Part shown: positions 45,111 to 53,665 of the stretch, in pieces
How positions within the stretch are numbered: position 1 is the first letter of the stretch
How the letters are laid out: the number at the start of each line of letters is the position of its first letter
Assembly (NCBI RefSeq): GCF_902497895.1
Contig: NZ_CABVHQ010000001.1
Location: 174,215 to 238,214, forward strand
DNA from: Pseudomonas fluorescens
Lineage (GTDB): Bacteria; Pseudomonadota; Gammaproteobacteria; Pseudomonadales; Pseudomonadaceae
Length of the DNA: 64,000 bases
Reading direction: 5' to 3'
Notes under the pieces: model-generated
What the model saw: the letters and a program-made list of their open reading frames with translations, nothing else
The model's database searches: none
What the model was told of the DNA's origin: nothing
Position numbers and translations under genes: made by a program

Positions 45111-48002
45111 ATGCAAACCGACACAACTCGCGAGAACCCGCAGGGCACCTTGCCGCAGGCCACCGATTCGAATCTGGATCTGTCCGCCACTGCGCCTGGT
45201 CAACTGCGCGTGATCAAGCGTAACGGCACTGTCGTTCCTTACACCGATGACAAAATCACCGTCGCCATCACCAAAGCGTTCCTCGCAGTTGAAGGCGGCA
45301 CCGCCGCTGCCTCGTCGCGAATCCACGACACCGTTGCCCGCCTGACCGAACAAGTCACCGCGACCTTCAAGCGTCGCATGCCATCGGGCGGCACTATCCA
45401 TATCGAAGAAATCCAGGACCAGGTCGAACTGGCCCTGATGCGTGCCGGCGAGCAGAAAGTCGCTCGCGACTACGTGATCTACCGTGACGCCCGCTCCAAA
45501 GAGCGTGCCGTTCGCTCCACGACCGACGAGCCGGTGCAAGCTCACCCATCGATCCGTATCACCCTCGCCGATGGCAGCCTGGCGCCTCTGGACATGGGTC
45601 GTCTGAACACTATCGTGACCGAGGCCTGCGAAGGCCTGGAAGAAGTCGACGGTGGCCTGATCCAGCGCGAAACCCTGAAGAACCTCTATGACGGCGTAGC
45701 CCTCAAAGACGTCAACACCGCGCTGGTGATGACCGCCCGGACCCTGGTCGAGCGTGAGCCGAACTACTCCTTCGTGACCGCTCGCCTGCTGATGGACACC
45801 CTGCGTGCCGAAGGCCTGAGCTTCCTCGAAGTCGCCGACAGCGCCACTCACCACGAAATGGTCGACCTGTACGCCAAGGCCCTGCCTTCGTACATCGCCA
45901 AGGGTATCCAGTTCGAATTGCTGAACCCGGTGCTGGCCACCTTCGACCTGGAAAAACTCGGCAAGGCGATCAACCACGAGCGTGACCAGCAGTTCACCTA
46001 CCTGGGCCTGCAAACCCTGTACGACCGTTACTTCATCCACAGGGACGGTATCCGTTTCGAACTGCCGCAGATCTTCTTCATGCGCGTGGCCATGGGCCTG
46101 GCGATCGAAGAGAAAAACAAAGAAGACCGTGCCATCGAGTTCTACAACCTGTTGTCGTCCTTCGACTACATGTCTTCGACGCCGACCCTGTTCAACGCCG
46201 GCACCCTGCGTCCACAGCTGTCGAGTTGCTACCTGACCACCGTGCCGGATGACCTGTCGGGCATCTACCACGCGATCCACGACAACGCCATGCTGTCGAA
46301 ATTCGCTGGCGGCCTGGGCAATGACTGGACTCCGGTTCGTGCGCTGGGCTCCTGGATCAAGGGTACCAACGGCAAATCCCAGGGCGTCGTACCTTTCCTG
46401 AAAGTGGTGAACGACACCGCCGTAGCCGTCAACCAGGGTGGCAAGCGCAAAGGCGCTGTCTGTGCCTACCTGGAAACCTGGCACATGGACATCGAAGAGT
46501 TCATCGAGCTGCGCAAGAACACCGGTGATGATCGTCGTCGTACCCACGACATGAACACCGCCAACTGGATCCCTGACCTGTTCATGAAGCGCGTCTTCGA
46601 TGACGGCCAGTGGACCCTGTTCTCGCCGTCCGAAGTACCGGACCTGCATGACCTGACCGGCAAGGCCTTCGAAGAGCGCTACGAGTACTACGAAGCCCTG
46701 TCCCAGTACCCGGGCAAGATCAAGCTGTTCAAGACCATCCAGGCCAAAGACCTGTGGCGCAAAATGCTCTCCATGCTCTTCGAAACCGGCCACCCATGGC
46801 TGACCTTCAAAGATCCATGCAACCTGCGCAGCCCACAGCAACACGTTGGCGTGGTTCACAGCTCGAACCTGTGCACCGAAATCACCTTGAACACCAACAA
46901 GGACGAGATCGCTGTCTGCAACCTGGGTTCGATCAACCTGCCGAACCACATCACCGACGGCAAGCTCGATACCGCCAAGCTGGAACGCACCGTGAACACC
47001 GCCGTGCGGATGCTCGATAACGTGATCGACATCAACTACTACTCGGTGCCACAAGCGAAGAACTCCAACTTCAAGCACCGTCCGGTCGGCCTGGGCATCA
47101 TGGGCTTCCAGGACGCGCTGTACCTGCAGCACATCCCGTACGGTTCCGATGCTGCCGTCGAATTCGCCGACAAGTCCATGGAAGCGGTCAGCTACTACGC
47201 GATCCAGGCTTCCTGCGACCTGGCCGATGAGCGCGGTGCCTACGAGACATTCCAGGGCTCGCTGTGGTCCAAAGGCATCCTGCCGCTGGATTCGCAACAG
47301 ATCCTGATCGAACAGCGTGGCCAGAAGTACATCGATGTCGACCTGAACGAATCCCTCGACTGGGCACCGGTTCGCGCCCGAGTACAAAAAGGCATTCGTA
47401 ACTCCAACATCATGGCCATCGCACCGACCGCGACCATCGCCAACATCACTGGCGTATCGCAGTCGATCGAACCGACCTACCAGAACCTCTACGTGAAATC
47501 GAACCTCTCGGGCGAATTCACCGTGATCAACCCGTACCTGGTTCGCGACCTGAAAGCTCGCGATCTGTGGGACTCGGTCATGATCAACGACCTGAAGTAC
47601 TACGACGGTTCCGTGCAGCAGATCGAACGCATCCCGCAAGAACTCAAAGAGCTCTACGCGACTGCCTTCGAAGTGGACACCAAGTGGATCGTCGACGCCG
47701 CCAGCCGCCGTCAAAAGTGGATCGACCAGGCTCAGTCGCTGAACCTGTACATCGCCGGCGCGTCGGGCAAGAAGCTGGACGTGACCTACCGCATGGCCTG
47801 GTACCGTGGCCTGAAAACCACTTACTACCTCCGTGCCCTAGCCGCGACCAGCACCGAGAAGTCGACCATCAGCACCAATAAGCTGAACGCGGTTTCCAGC
47901 GGTAACCACGGTGACGATTCGGTCCTGGCAGCTCCTGCCGGTCCGGCACCCGTGCCGAAGGCCTGCGCCATCGACGAGCCGGATTGCGAAGCTTGCCAAT
48001 AA
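45111..48002 (+). CDS. nrdA: NrdA, class Ia ribonucleoside-diphosphate reductase alpha subunit
   Basis: From the ATG at 45111 the product is 963 aa, the length of Pseudomonas NrdA, longer than E. coli NrdA owing to extra N-terminal ATP-cone sequence (LRVIKRNGTVVPYTDDKITV is the start of the first). Catalytic residues are in LSSCYLTT, SSNLCTEI and VCNLGSINL; the C-terminal redox pair is DCEACQ. It reduces ribonucleotides to deoxyribonucleotides with the NrdB radical subunit. A terminator follows, and nrdB is not found in the remaining 16 kb of the window. Confidence 0.97.
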   Translation: MQTDTTRENPQGTLPQATDSNLDLSATAPGQLRVIKRNGTVVPYTDDKITVAITKAFLAVEGGTAAASSRIHDTVARLTEQVTATFKRRMPSGGTIHIEEIQDQVELALMRAGEQKVARDYVIYRDARSKERAVRSTTDEPVQAHPSIRITLADGSLAPLDMGRLNTIVTEACEGLEEVDGGLIQRETLKNLYDGVALKDVNTALVMTARTLVEREPNYSFVTARLLMDTLRAEGLSFLEVADSATHHEMVDLYAKALPSYIAKGIQFELLNPVLATFDLEKLGKAINHERDQQFTYLGLQTLYDRYFIHRDGIRFELPQIFFMRVAMGLAIEEKNKEDRAIEFYNLLSSFDYMSSTPTLFNAGTLRPQLSSCYLTTVPDDLSGIYHAIHDNAMLSKFAGGLGNDWTPVRALGSWIKGTNGKSQGVVPFLKVVNDTAVAVNQGGKRKGAVCAYLETWHMDIEEFIELRKNTGDDRRRTHDMNTANWIPDLFMKRVFDDGQWTLFSPSEVPDLHDLTGKAFEERYEYYEALSQYPGKIKLFKTIQAKDLWRKMLSMLFETGHPWLTFKDPCNLRSPQQHVGVVHSSNLCTEITLNTNKDEIAVCNLGSINLPNHITDGKLDTAKLERTVNTAVRMLDNVIDINYYSVPQAKNSNFKHRPVGLGIMGFQDALYLQHIPYGSDAAVEFADKSMEAVSYYAIQASCDLADERGAYETFQGSLWSKGILPLDSQQILIEQRGQKYIDVDLNESLDWAPVRARVQKGIRNSNIMAIAPTATIANITGVSQSIEPTYQNLYVKSNLSGEFTVINPYLVRDLKARDLWDSVMINDLKYYDGSVQQIERIPQELKELYATAFEVDTKWIVDAASRRQKWIDQAQSLNLYIAGASGKKLDVTYRMAWYRGLKTTYYLRALAATSTEKSTISTNKLNAVSSGNHGDDSVLAAPAGPAPVPKACAIDEPDCEACQ

Positions 48003-48035
48003 GCTGAGCCGGTAGGCGCCGCGAGGCGCCTGCTC

Positions 48036-48078
48036 GAAACCCCCGATGGGTCCTCTGGACCTGTCGGGGGTTTTCTTT
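48036..48078 (+). terminator. Rho-independent terminator of nrdA
   Basis: CCCCCGA ... TCGGGGG with an inner GGTCC/GGACC stem, followed by TTTTCTTTT, 35 bp after the stop. This separates nrdA from anything downstream. Confidence 0.92.
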
Positions 48079-48159
48079 TGTCTGGAGAAATTCCGCTCCC
48101 ACCCTGGATCTTCACCACTGCCTGGCATTGCGCCCACGACATTGCGGGGGCATGCGGTC

Positions 48160-48421
48160 GGCGTAGGAGCTGGGTAGGAGCGGTGTAGGAGCTGTCGAGT
48201 GAAACGAGGCTGCGATCTTTCCAGGTCCACTTGAGTCCCAAGCGAAAGATCAAAAAATCGCAGCCTGCGGCAGCTCCTACAGGGGGATTGCGTACACCCG
48301 ATCAATCAGGGATGTACCGGGTCGGCGCAGGAGTTGGCGCAGCCTGCGATCTTTTGGCGATTCTGAAGATTGCTCAGGAGCAAGATCAAAAAATCGCAGC
48401 CTGCGGCAGCTCCTACAGGGT
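48160..48421. repeat. REP cluster (GTAGGAGCTGCCG type), four or more arms
   Basis: Arms of the GTAGGAGCTGCCG/GATCGCAGCCTGC type occur near 48165-48220 (degenerate, with duplicated GTAGGAGC starts), 48247-48282, 48325-48356 and 48383-48420, in alternating orientation. It lies between convergent nrdA and flgE. Confidence 0.88.
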
Positions 48422-48433
48422 TGCGTACACCCA

Positions 48434-48458
48434 TAAAAAAACCCCTCGATCGAGGGGC
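48434..48458 (-). terminator. Rho-independent terminator of the flgBCDE operon
   Basis: CCCCTCGATCGAGGGG (48442-48457) is a perfect palindrome; on the minus strand it is followed by seven T. Confidence 0.88.
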
Positions 48459-48487
48459 TCGTTTTGCAGTGAGTCAGCTATCCGGCA

Positions 48488-49834
48488 TCAGGCCATCTGA
48501 ATGATGGTCTGCATGATGGTGCTTTGGGTGGAGATGGTCTTGGCGTTGGCCTGGTAGTTACTTTGCGCCTTGATCAGGTCCACCAGTTCGCTGGTCAGGT
48601 TGACGTTGGAGCCTTCCAGAGAGTTGGCAACGATCGCTCCCAGGGTACCGACCTGGGGTGCGTCGAAGCCCGGCGTACCTGAAGCGAAGGTTTCTTTCCA
48701 GCTGGTGCCGCCAGCCGGTATCAGACCTTGTTCATTGTTGAAGCTGGCCAGGGAGATCTGCCCGATCGCCTGGCTCTGCTCGTTGCTGAAGTTGGCGAAC
48801 AAGACGCCACTGCCATCGATTTTCAGCCCGGTGATTTCACCGGTGGCATAGCCGTCCGTAACCGGAGGATTTCGGTAGGTGACCGAGTTGTACTGGGTGA
48901 TGTTCGCCATGTTGATGCCGACACCGGTCGGGTTGGCCGCAGCCCCGTTCGGCGACCAGACACCGTTGATCATCGTGCCTGGCACCCAGGCTCCAGCCCC
49001 GGTGCCTGGAATCGTCAACGTGGTATTGGATACGACGCTGGGTGGGGTAACGATGCCGGTCAGCGCTCCGGAAGAATCGAAAGACATGGTCGAAGCCACC
49101 GGCGGAACGGCGACGGTGCCGGTGCCGGTGCCGGTGTCGGTCACTGGCGTACCGTCCGGGTTACGACCATCAATCAGGGTATAGGTCTTCCAGGTGTTGG
49201 CAGCGGTCTTGACCACATACTGATCCATCGGGTGGGAATTGCCCTGGGTATCGTAGATGATCGTGGTGAACTGAGAAGTGAAGCTCGACGTATCCTTGGG
49301 ATCGAAGGGCTTGGCCACCTGATCGATAACGTCGCTGGTCGACTTGAGGTTGCTGCTGGAATCGACCTTGCTGGAAGCCTTGGGCGGCAGGTTCGACAGG
49401 TTGATACGCAAATCGGTCAGCACGCCATTGATAACCTTGCCATTGGCATCCACGCCATAACCCTGCAGACGCGCAGAACCATCGGCGGTGGTGACGTAGC
49501 CGTCTTTGTCGCGCTGGAAAGTACCGGCACGGGTGTAGCTGCGCGAGCCATTGTCATCCAGGACAAAAAAGCCGCCGCCCTGGATCCCCATGTCCAGCAT
49601 GCCACCAGAGCCGTTGACCTCACCTTGGCCAAACTGCTGGGAAACGTTGGCCAGGTTGACGCCGCCGCCGACAGTTTTGCTACTGGTACCCAGCTTGGTT
49701 GCCGAGTACACGTCTTCGAATTCCGCGCGGGAGGATTTGAAACCGGTGGTGGCGACGTTGGCGATGTTATTGCCGGTAACGTCCAGTTGCTTGTTAGCTG
49801 CATAGAGCCCGCTGAGGCCAATATTGAAAGACAT
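48488..49834 (-). CDS. flgE: FlgE, flagellar hook protein
   Basis: 448 aa. The N-terminal MSFNIGLSGLYAANKQLDVT with GNNIANVATTGFKSSRAEF and the C-terminal LEGSNVNLTSELVDLIKAQS, NYQANAKTISTQ are the rod/hook-family helices that pack the filament. FlgE polymerises into the hook outside the outer membrane. The central domain contains a small Thr-Gly run (TDTGTGTGTV) encoded by a 6-bp tandem repeat. Last gene of flgBCDE, then a terminator. Confidence 0.96.
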   Translation of the reverse strand: MSFNIGLSGLYAANKQLDVTGNNIANVATTGFKSSRAEFEDVYSATKLGTSSKTVGGGVNLANVSQQFGQGEVNGSGGMLDMGIQGGGFFVLDDNGSRSYTRAGTFQRDKDGYVTTADGSARLQGYGVDANGKVINGVLTDLRINLSNLPPKASSKVDSSSNLKSTSDVIDQVAKPFDPKDTSSFTSQFTTIIYDTQGNSHPMDQYVVKTAANTWKTYTLIDGRNPDGTPVTDTGTGTGTVAVPPVASTMSFDSSGALTGIVTPPSVVSNTTLTIPGTGAGAWVPGTMINGVWSPNGAAANPTGVGINMANITQYNSVTYRNPPVTDGYATGEITGLKIDGSGVLFANFSNEQSQAIGQISLASFNNEQGLIPAGGTSWKETFASGTPGFDAPQVGTLGAIVANSLEGSNVNLTSELVDLIKAQSNYQANAKTISTQSTIMQTIIQMA

Positions 49835-49864
49835 ATCTCACTCCTTGTGCCGCGTTAGCCGGCT

Positions 49865-50587
49865 CTATAGACCAATAGTTTGAACTTTGGACAGGGCGAT
49901 GCTGCCCAGGCCAGCGAGGTTGAGCATCATCTCGCCGCCCGTCTGGCTCAGGGACACGCTGTTGACGGTCGCTGGCAGATAGGTGAGCAATGCCGTCGTG
50001 CCCTCGTCGGTTTTGGTCGTCGCCTTGAAGGTGTAGGTGCCCTGTTCGACCTTGACCCCTTTATCGTCAACACCATCCCATACGAAGTCGGCATTACCCG
50101 CAGACTGAGCGCCCAGCTCGATGGTTTTGACTGTTTTGCCCTCTTTGTCAGAGATGGTCACTGTGGCATTGGACACCGAAGCCCCCAGGGCGACCGAACC
50201 GGTGAGACCTTTGGCGGGGTCGATCACTGCGGAGTCGGTCTGCACGATCACCGAACGACCGACCAGCGAGGAGGCCTGCAGGGCCTGGGACGACTTGTAA
50301 TTGCCGGCCAGGGAGGTGACCGAATCGTTCAGCGTGGTAATGCCTTCCAGACTGCTGAACTGCGCCAGCTGCGCGACAAACGCACCGTTGTCCTGCGGCT
50401 CCAGCGGGTTCTGGTTTTTCAGTTGAGTCACCAGCAACTGCAGGAAAGCGTCCTTTCCCAACGCTTTACTGCCAGCCGTGCTGCTGGCCGCCGACGCCAG
50501 ATCGTCGGTGGTCGACTTAGTGGTTTTCGACGTGTTGTTGAGAATATCGCCAAGGCTCGCGCCACTGGTGGAATCGGTAACACTCAT
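49865..50587 (-). CDS. flgD: FlgD, hook capping/assembly protein
   Basis: 240 aa. The N-terminal LGKDAFLQLLVTQLKNQNPL and EPQDNGAFVAQLAQFSSLEG motif identifies FlgD. The C-terminal half has the FlgD Ig-like and Tudor-like domains (FVWDGVDDKGVKVEQGTYTF). It caps the growing hook so FlgE can assemble. It is 30 bp before flgE. Confidence 0.95.
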   Translation of the reverse strand: MSVTDSTSGASLGDILNNTSKTTKSTTDDLASAASSTAGSKALGKDAFLQLLVTQLKNQNPLEPQDNGAFVAQLAQFSSLEGITTLNDSVTSLAGNYKSSQALQASSLVGRSVIVQTDSAVIDPAKGLTGSVALGASVSNATVTISDKEGKTVKTIELGAQSAGNADFVWDGVDDKGVKVEQGTYTFKATTKTDEGTTALLTYLPATVNSVSLSQTGGEMMLNLAGLGSIALSKVQTIGL

Positions 50588-50602
50588 CTGAGTCGCCCCT
50601 TA

Positions 50603-51046
50603 TCACTGACCGAGCGTCAGGACCTTCTGCATCATGGTTTTGGCGGTGTTCATCATTTCGGCGTTGGTCTGGAATGATCGACTGGCAGAAATCATGTCAG
50701 CCATTTCCTCGACCACGTTGACGTTCGGGTAGTAGACATAACCCTTGGCGTCAGCAGACGGGTGATTGGGCTCGTAGCGCGCATCAAGGTTGCTTTGGTC
50801 TTCGACCACGCCCAGTACCTGCACGCCCTGGCCGGCGGCATCCTGATTCTGGAACAGCGAATCGCTGCCGCCGCTCTGGCTGCCCTGGAACATGGTGGCG
50901 AATACCGGATGACGAGCGCGGTAGGTCTGGTCGATGCTCGACGACACCGTTTCGGCGTTGGCGATGTTACTGGCGACGGTGTTCAAACGCGTGGTTTGAG
51001 CGCTCATGCCACTACCGGCAATATTAAAAACACTGGCTAGGGACAT
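50603..51046 (-). CDS. flgC: FlgC, proximal rod protein
   Basis: 147 aa. MSLASVFNIAGSGMSAQTTR at the N-terminus and VNVVEEMADMISASRSFQTN at the C-terminus are diagnostic for the rod protein FlgC. Three bases separate it from the flgB stop. Confidence 0.96.
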   Translation of the reverse strand: MSLASVFNIAGSGMSAQTTRLNTVASNIANAETVSSSIDQTYRARHPVFATMFQGSQSGGSDSLFQNQDAAGQGVQVLGVVEDQSNLDARYEPNHPSADAKGYVYYPNVNVVEEMADMISASRSFQTNAEMMNTAKTMMQKVLTLGQ

Positions 51047-51049
51047 GGT

Positions 51050-51457
51050 TTACTCTCCGCGCAGGGCTGAGATCAGCCCTTTGAATTTGCTGTTGAGCAG
51101 GGTGAAGCTGGCCTGGAAGTTGACCGAGTTTTGCGCGTAGTTCGACTGTTCCAGCTGAGCGTCCACCGTGTTTTGGTCGATCGACGGTTGCATCGGCGTG
51201 CGATACAACAGCGACTCGTCACTCTTGCCCAAACCTTCAGCTTCGATATGCCGGTTATTGGTCATGTTCAAGCCGAAGGTCCCGCTCTTGGTCTTTTCAT
51301 TCTGCGCGGCAAGCACGGCAGAGAAATCCAGATCCCGAGCCTTGTAGTTAGGGGTGTCGGCGTTGGCGATGTTGTTGGCCAGAACTTCGGCACGCTGAGC
51401 GCGAAAGCCCAGGGCTTTTTCATGGATACCGAGCGCTTTATCGAAGCTGATGCTCAT
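51050..51457 (-). CDS. flgB: FlgB, proximal rod protein
   Basis: The ATG at 51457 gives 135 aa starting MSISFDKALGIHEKALGFRA, the family start. It has NNIANADTPNYKARDLDF and a C-terminal YAQNSVNFQASFTLLNSKFK. First gene of flgBCDE, with a sigma-54 promoter about 50 bp upstream. Confidence 0.96.
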   Translation of the reverse strand: MSISFDKALGIHEKALGFRAQRAEVLANNIANADTPNYKARDLDFSAVLAAQNEKTKSGTFGLNMTNNRHIEAEGLGKSDESLLYRTPMQPSIDQNTVDAQLEQSNYAQNSVNFQASFTLLNSKFKGLISALRGE

Positions 51458-51503
51458 GTCGGGTGACCTTTGGGTGACCGGTTTTTTTCGTAAGAGGGAC
51501 ATA

Positions 51504-51517
51504 GCAAGCCTCGTGCC
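51504..51517 (-). promoter_or_regulatory. Sigma-54 promoter of flgBCDE
   Basis: On the minus strand TTGGCACGAGGCTTGCTA gives a perfect TGGCACG-N4-TTGCT with GG-N10-GC. The expected start is near 51492, giving a leader of about 35 nt to flgB. FleQ/RpoN control of hook-basal-body genes is established for Pseudomonas. Confidence 0.92.
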
Positions 51518-51641
51518 AAATCAAAAAAGCCCGTAAACCGGGGCTTTGCGGGCATCGGCAAAGTGGCAATGCCAGAAAAGCGGCAACTGATTTCCGCTGT
51601 CTGCCGCTTTTCTGCCGCTTGGAGAGGTGTGATGGCCGCCG

Positions 51642-51715
51642 AAAAGATCGCAGCCTTCGGCAGCTCCTACAGGGATATGCGGTCGGCGTAGGAGCTGCCG
51701 CAGGCTGCGATCTTT
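51642..51715. repeat. REP inverted pair (GTAGGAGCTGCCG type)
   Basis: AAAGATCGCAGCCTTCGGCA with GCTCCTAC, then inverted GTAGGAGCTGCCGCAGGCTG with CGATCTTT, spaced by about 17 bp, between the flgB promoter and the cheR terminator. Confidence 0.9.
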
Positions 51716-51729
51716 GCTTTTCTGCCGGC

Positions 51730-51765
51730 AAAAAAACGGGAGTCCCTCAGGACTCCCGTTTTTGG
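51730..51765 (-). terminator. Rho-independent terminator of cheV-cheR
   Basis: ACGGGAGTCC-CTCA-GGACTCCCGT (51736-51759), a 10-bp perfect stem with a T-run on the minus strand, 15 bp after the cheR stop. Confidence 0.93.
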
Positions 51766-51779
51766 TGTAGCCGGACAAA

Positions 51780-52607
51780 TCACTTCGCCTGGTAAATGAT
51801 CCCCGGGCTGCACTGAACCATCTGGTAATGATCCGGCAAGCCATTGAGCGCCTCGGAAGCGCCAAGGAACAGATAACCGCCCGGCTTCAGTGTGCTGTGA
51901 ATCCGCAGCAGGATGTCCTTCTTCACTTCGGCGGAGAAGTAGATCAGTACATTGCGGCAGAACACGATGTCGAACTTGCCCAGGCTGGCGTAGCTGTCCA
52001 GCAGGTTGAACGAACGGAACTCCACCCGGCTCTTGATCGGCGCCTTGATTGCCCAACGCCCCGGACCTTTGGGATCGAAGTAACGTTGCAGACGCTCCGC
52101 AGATAGACCACGGCCAATGGCCAGGCTGTCGTACTCGCCGGTCTTGCAGTTGTTGAGCATAGTGCCGGACAAATCCGTGGCGACGATCTGCACGCCCATT
52201 TTCAACTGGCCCAGGCTGGTTCGCTCGAACTCATCGATCGACATGGACAACGAATAGGGTTCCTGCCCCGACGAGCAGGCCGCCGACCAGATGCGCAGGC
52301 GCTGCCCCGGACTGGCCTTGATCGCCTCCGGCAGCACCTTGTGCTTCAGCACTTCGAACGGGTAGGTATCGCGAAACCAGAGGGTTTCGTTGGTGGTCAT
52401 GGCATCCACCACCTTCTCGCGCAAGCCACTGCGCGGCTGGGTCTGAATACGTTGAACCAACTCACCCAAGGATTTGATACCTTGCTGGTCCAGCAGTTTA
52501 TTGAGACGGCTCGACACCAGATATTGCTTGTTTTCACCGAGCAAGATGCCACAGGCTTTTTCCAGGAAGACCCGAAATTGTTCGAAATCCAAATTACCCG
52601 TAGACAA
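51780..52607 (-). CDS. cheR: CheR, chemotaxis protein methyltransferase
   Basis: 275 aa. An N-terminal helical domain (LDFEQFRVFLEKACGILLGE) binds receptors. The SAM-binding domain carries RIWSAACSSGQEPYSLSMSI and FDIVFCRNVLIYFSAEVKKD. CheR methylates glutamates on methyl-accepting chemotaxis proteins. It follows cheV by 44 bp on the same strand, next to the rod genes as in other fluorescent pseudomonads. Confidence 0.95.
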   Translation of the reverse strand: MSTGNLDFEQFRVFLEKACGILLGENKQYLVSSRLNKLLDQQGIKSLGELVQRIQTQPRSGLREKVVDAMTTNETLWFRDTYPFEVLKHKVLPEAIKASPGQRLRIWSAACSSGQEPYSLSMSIDEFERTSLGQLKMGVQIVATDLSGTMLNNCKTGEYDSLAIGRGLSAERLQRYFDPKGPGRWAIKAPIKSRVEFRSFNLLDSYASLGKFDIVFCRNVLIYFSAEVKKDILLRIHSTLKPGGYLFLGASEALNGLPDHYQMVQCSPGIIYQAK

Positions 52608-52651
52608 AGGTACCGCCTCTTAAATCGTGTTGAACACAGGGGCAGATGCCC

Positions 52652-53584
52652 CTAGCTGATGTCTGCTGCTTTGATCCGGTCAACTACCCGGGATGCCAGG
52701 TCATCAGGACGGAATTTGGCCAGGAAGTCATCAGCACCGACCTTCTTCACCATCGCCTGATTGAACACACCGGACAACGAAGTGTGCAGGATGATATGGA
52801 GCTTTTGCATGCGTGGGTCGTTGCGAATCTCGGCCGTCAGAGTGTAGCCGTCCATTTCAGGCATCTCGATGTCGGAAATCATCATCAAGAATTCTTCTTC
52901 CGGCTTCTTGCCCTCATCGACCAGCTTGCGCAGATAGTTCAGCGCCTGCCGGCCGTCGTTCAACGCCACGACTTCAACGCCAACCGTTTGCAGACAACGC
53001 GAGACCTGCTTGCGCGCCACCGACGAGTCGTCGACCGTCAGCACCCGCAGGGAAACCGCCTTGTGCTGCGTTTCAACGTCGACCACACCCACCGAAATGG
53101 CTTCCGAGGTCGGCGCCACTTCAGCCAGGACCTTCTCGACATCGATGATTTCGACCAACTGATTGTCAACCCGGGTCACCGCCGTCAAGTAATGATCGCG
53201 CCCCGTGCCCTTGGGTGGTGGATGAATCTCCTCCCAGTTCATGTTGACAATGCGCTCCACCGACCTGACCAGAAACCCCTGGGTCTTGGTGTTGTACTCC
53301 GTGATGATCACGAACGGATTGCTCTGATCGAGCAATCGACCTGAACCGGTTGCCATCGCCAGATCAAGGATCGGAATGGTTGCCCCGCGAATACTCGCCA
53401 CACCGCACACGACAGGACTGGACTTGGGCATCAGGGTCAGCTTGGGGCATTGCAGCACCTCGCGAACCTTGAACACGTTGATCCCATACAGCTGCTGGCC
53501 GTCAAGACGGAACAACAACAGTTCAAGGCGATTCTGCCCCACCAGTTGCGTGCGCTGGTTTACCGAATCCATTACACCAGCCAT
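52652..53584 (-). CDS. cheV: CheV, chemotaxis coupling protein with receiver
   Basis: 310 aa. An N-terminal CheW-like domain (LLLFRLDGQQLYGINVFKVR) is joined to a C-terminal receiver (RVLTVDDSSVARKQVSRCLQ; phospho-Asp in MMISDIEMPEMDGYTL; Lys in DDFLAKFRPDDL). CheV couples receptors to CheA and can be phosphorylated for adaptation. Divergent from flgA. Confidence 0.95.
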   Translation of the reverse strand: MAGVMDSVNQRTQLVGQNRLELLLFRLDGQQLYGINVFKVREVLQCPKLTLMPKSSPVVCGVASIRGATIPILDLAMATGSGRLLDQSNPFVIITEYNTKTQGFLVRSVERIVNMNWEEIHPPPKGTGRDHYLTAVTRVDNQLVEIIDVEKVLAEVAPTSEAISVGVVDVETQHKAVSLRVLTVDDSSVARKQVSRCLQTVGVEVVALNDGRQALNYLRKLVDEGKKPEEEFLMMISDIEMPEMDGYTLTAEIRNDPRMQKLHIILHTSLSGVFNQAMVKKVGADDFLAKFRPDDLASRVVDRIKAADIS

Positions 53585-53639
53585 GCCCAGACTCCTACAC
53601 CAACGCTAAGTGTGTTGCGACGCACATTCATCACTAAAC

Positions 53640-53653
53640 GGCACGGCGCTTGC
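53640..53653 (+). promoter_or_regulatory. Sigma-54-like promoter upstream of flgA
   Basis: CGGCACGGCGCTTGCTTTTT gives GG-N10-GC close to the TGGCACG-N4-TTGC consensus. The predicted transcription start (about 53664) is only 1-2 nt before the annotated ATG at 53666, so the mRNA would be essentially leaderless, or the promoter or start is misplaced. Confidence 0.6.
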
Positions 53654-53665
53654 TTTTTAACTCTT

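Noticed and set aside
44707..45126. 139-codon minus-strand and 94-codon plus-strand frames in the nrdA leader
   Set aside because: No signal, motif or ribosome binding site; they overlap the NrdR boxes and the nrdA start.
45048..47714. An 888-codon open frame on the minus strand opposite nrdA
   Set aside because: It is the antisense shadow of a long, high-GC gene with strong codon bias. It shows no recognisable domain and its protein is rich in His, Val, Gln and Gly as shadows are.
48160..48421. A CRISPR array
   Set aside because: Repeats are inverted palindromes in alternating orientation with uneven spacing, typical of REP sequences; no cas genes nearby.
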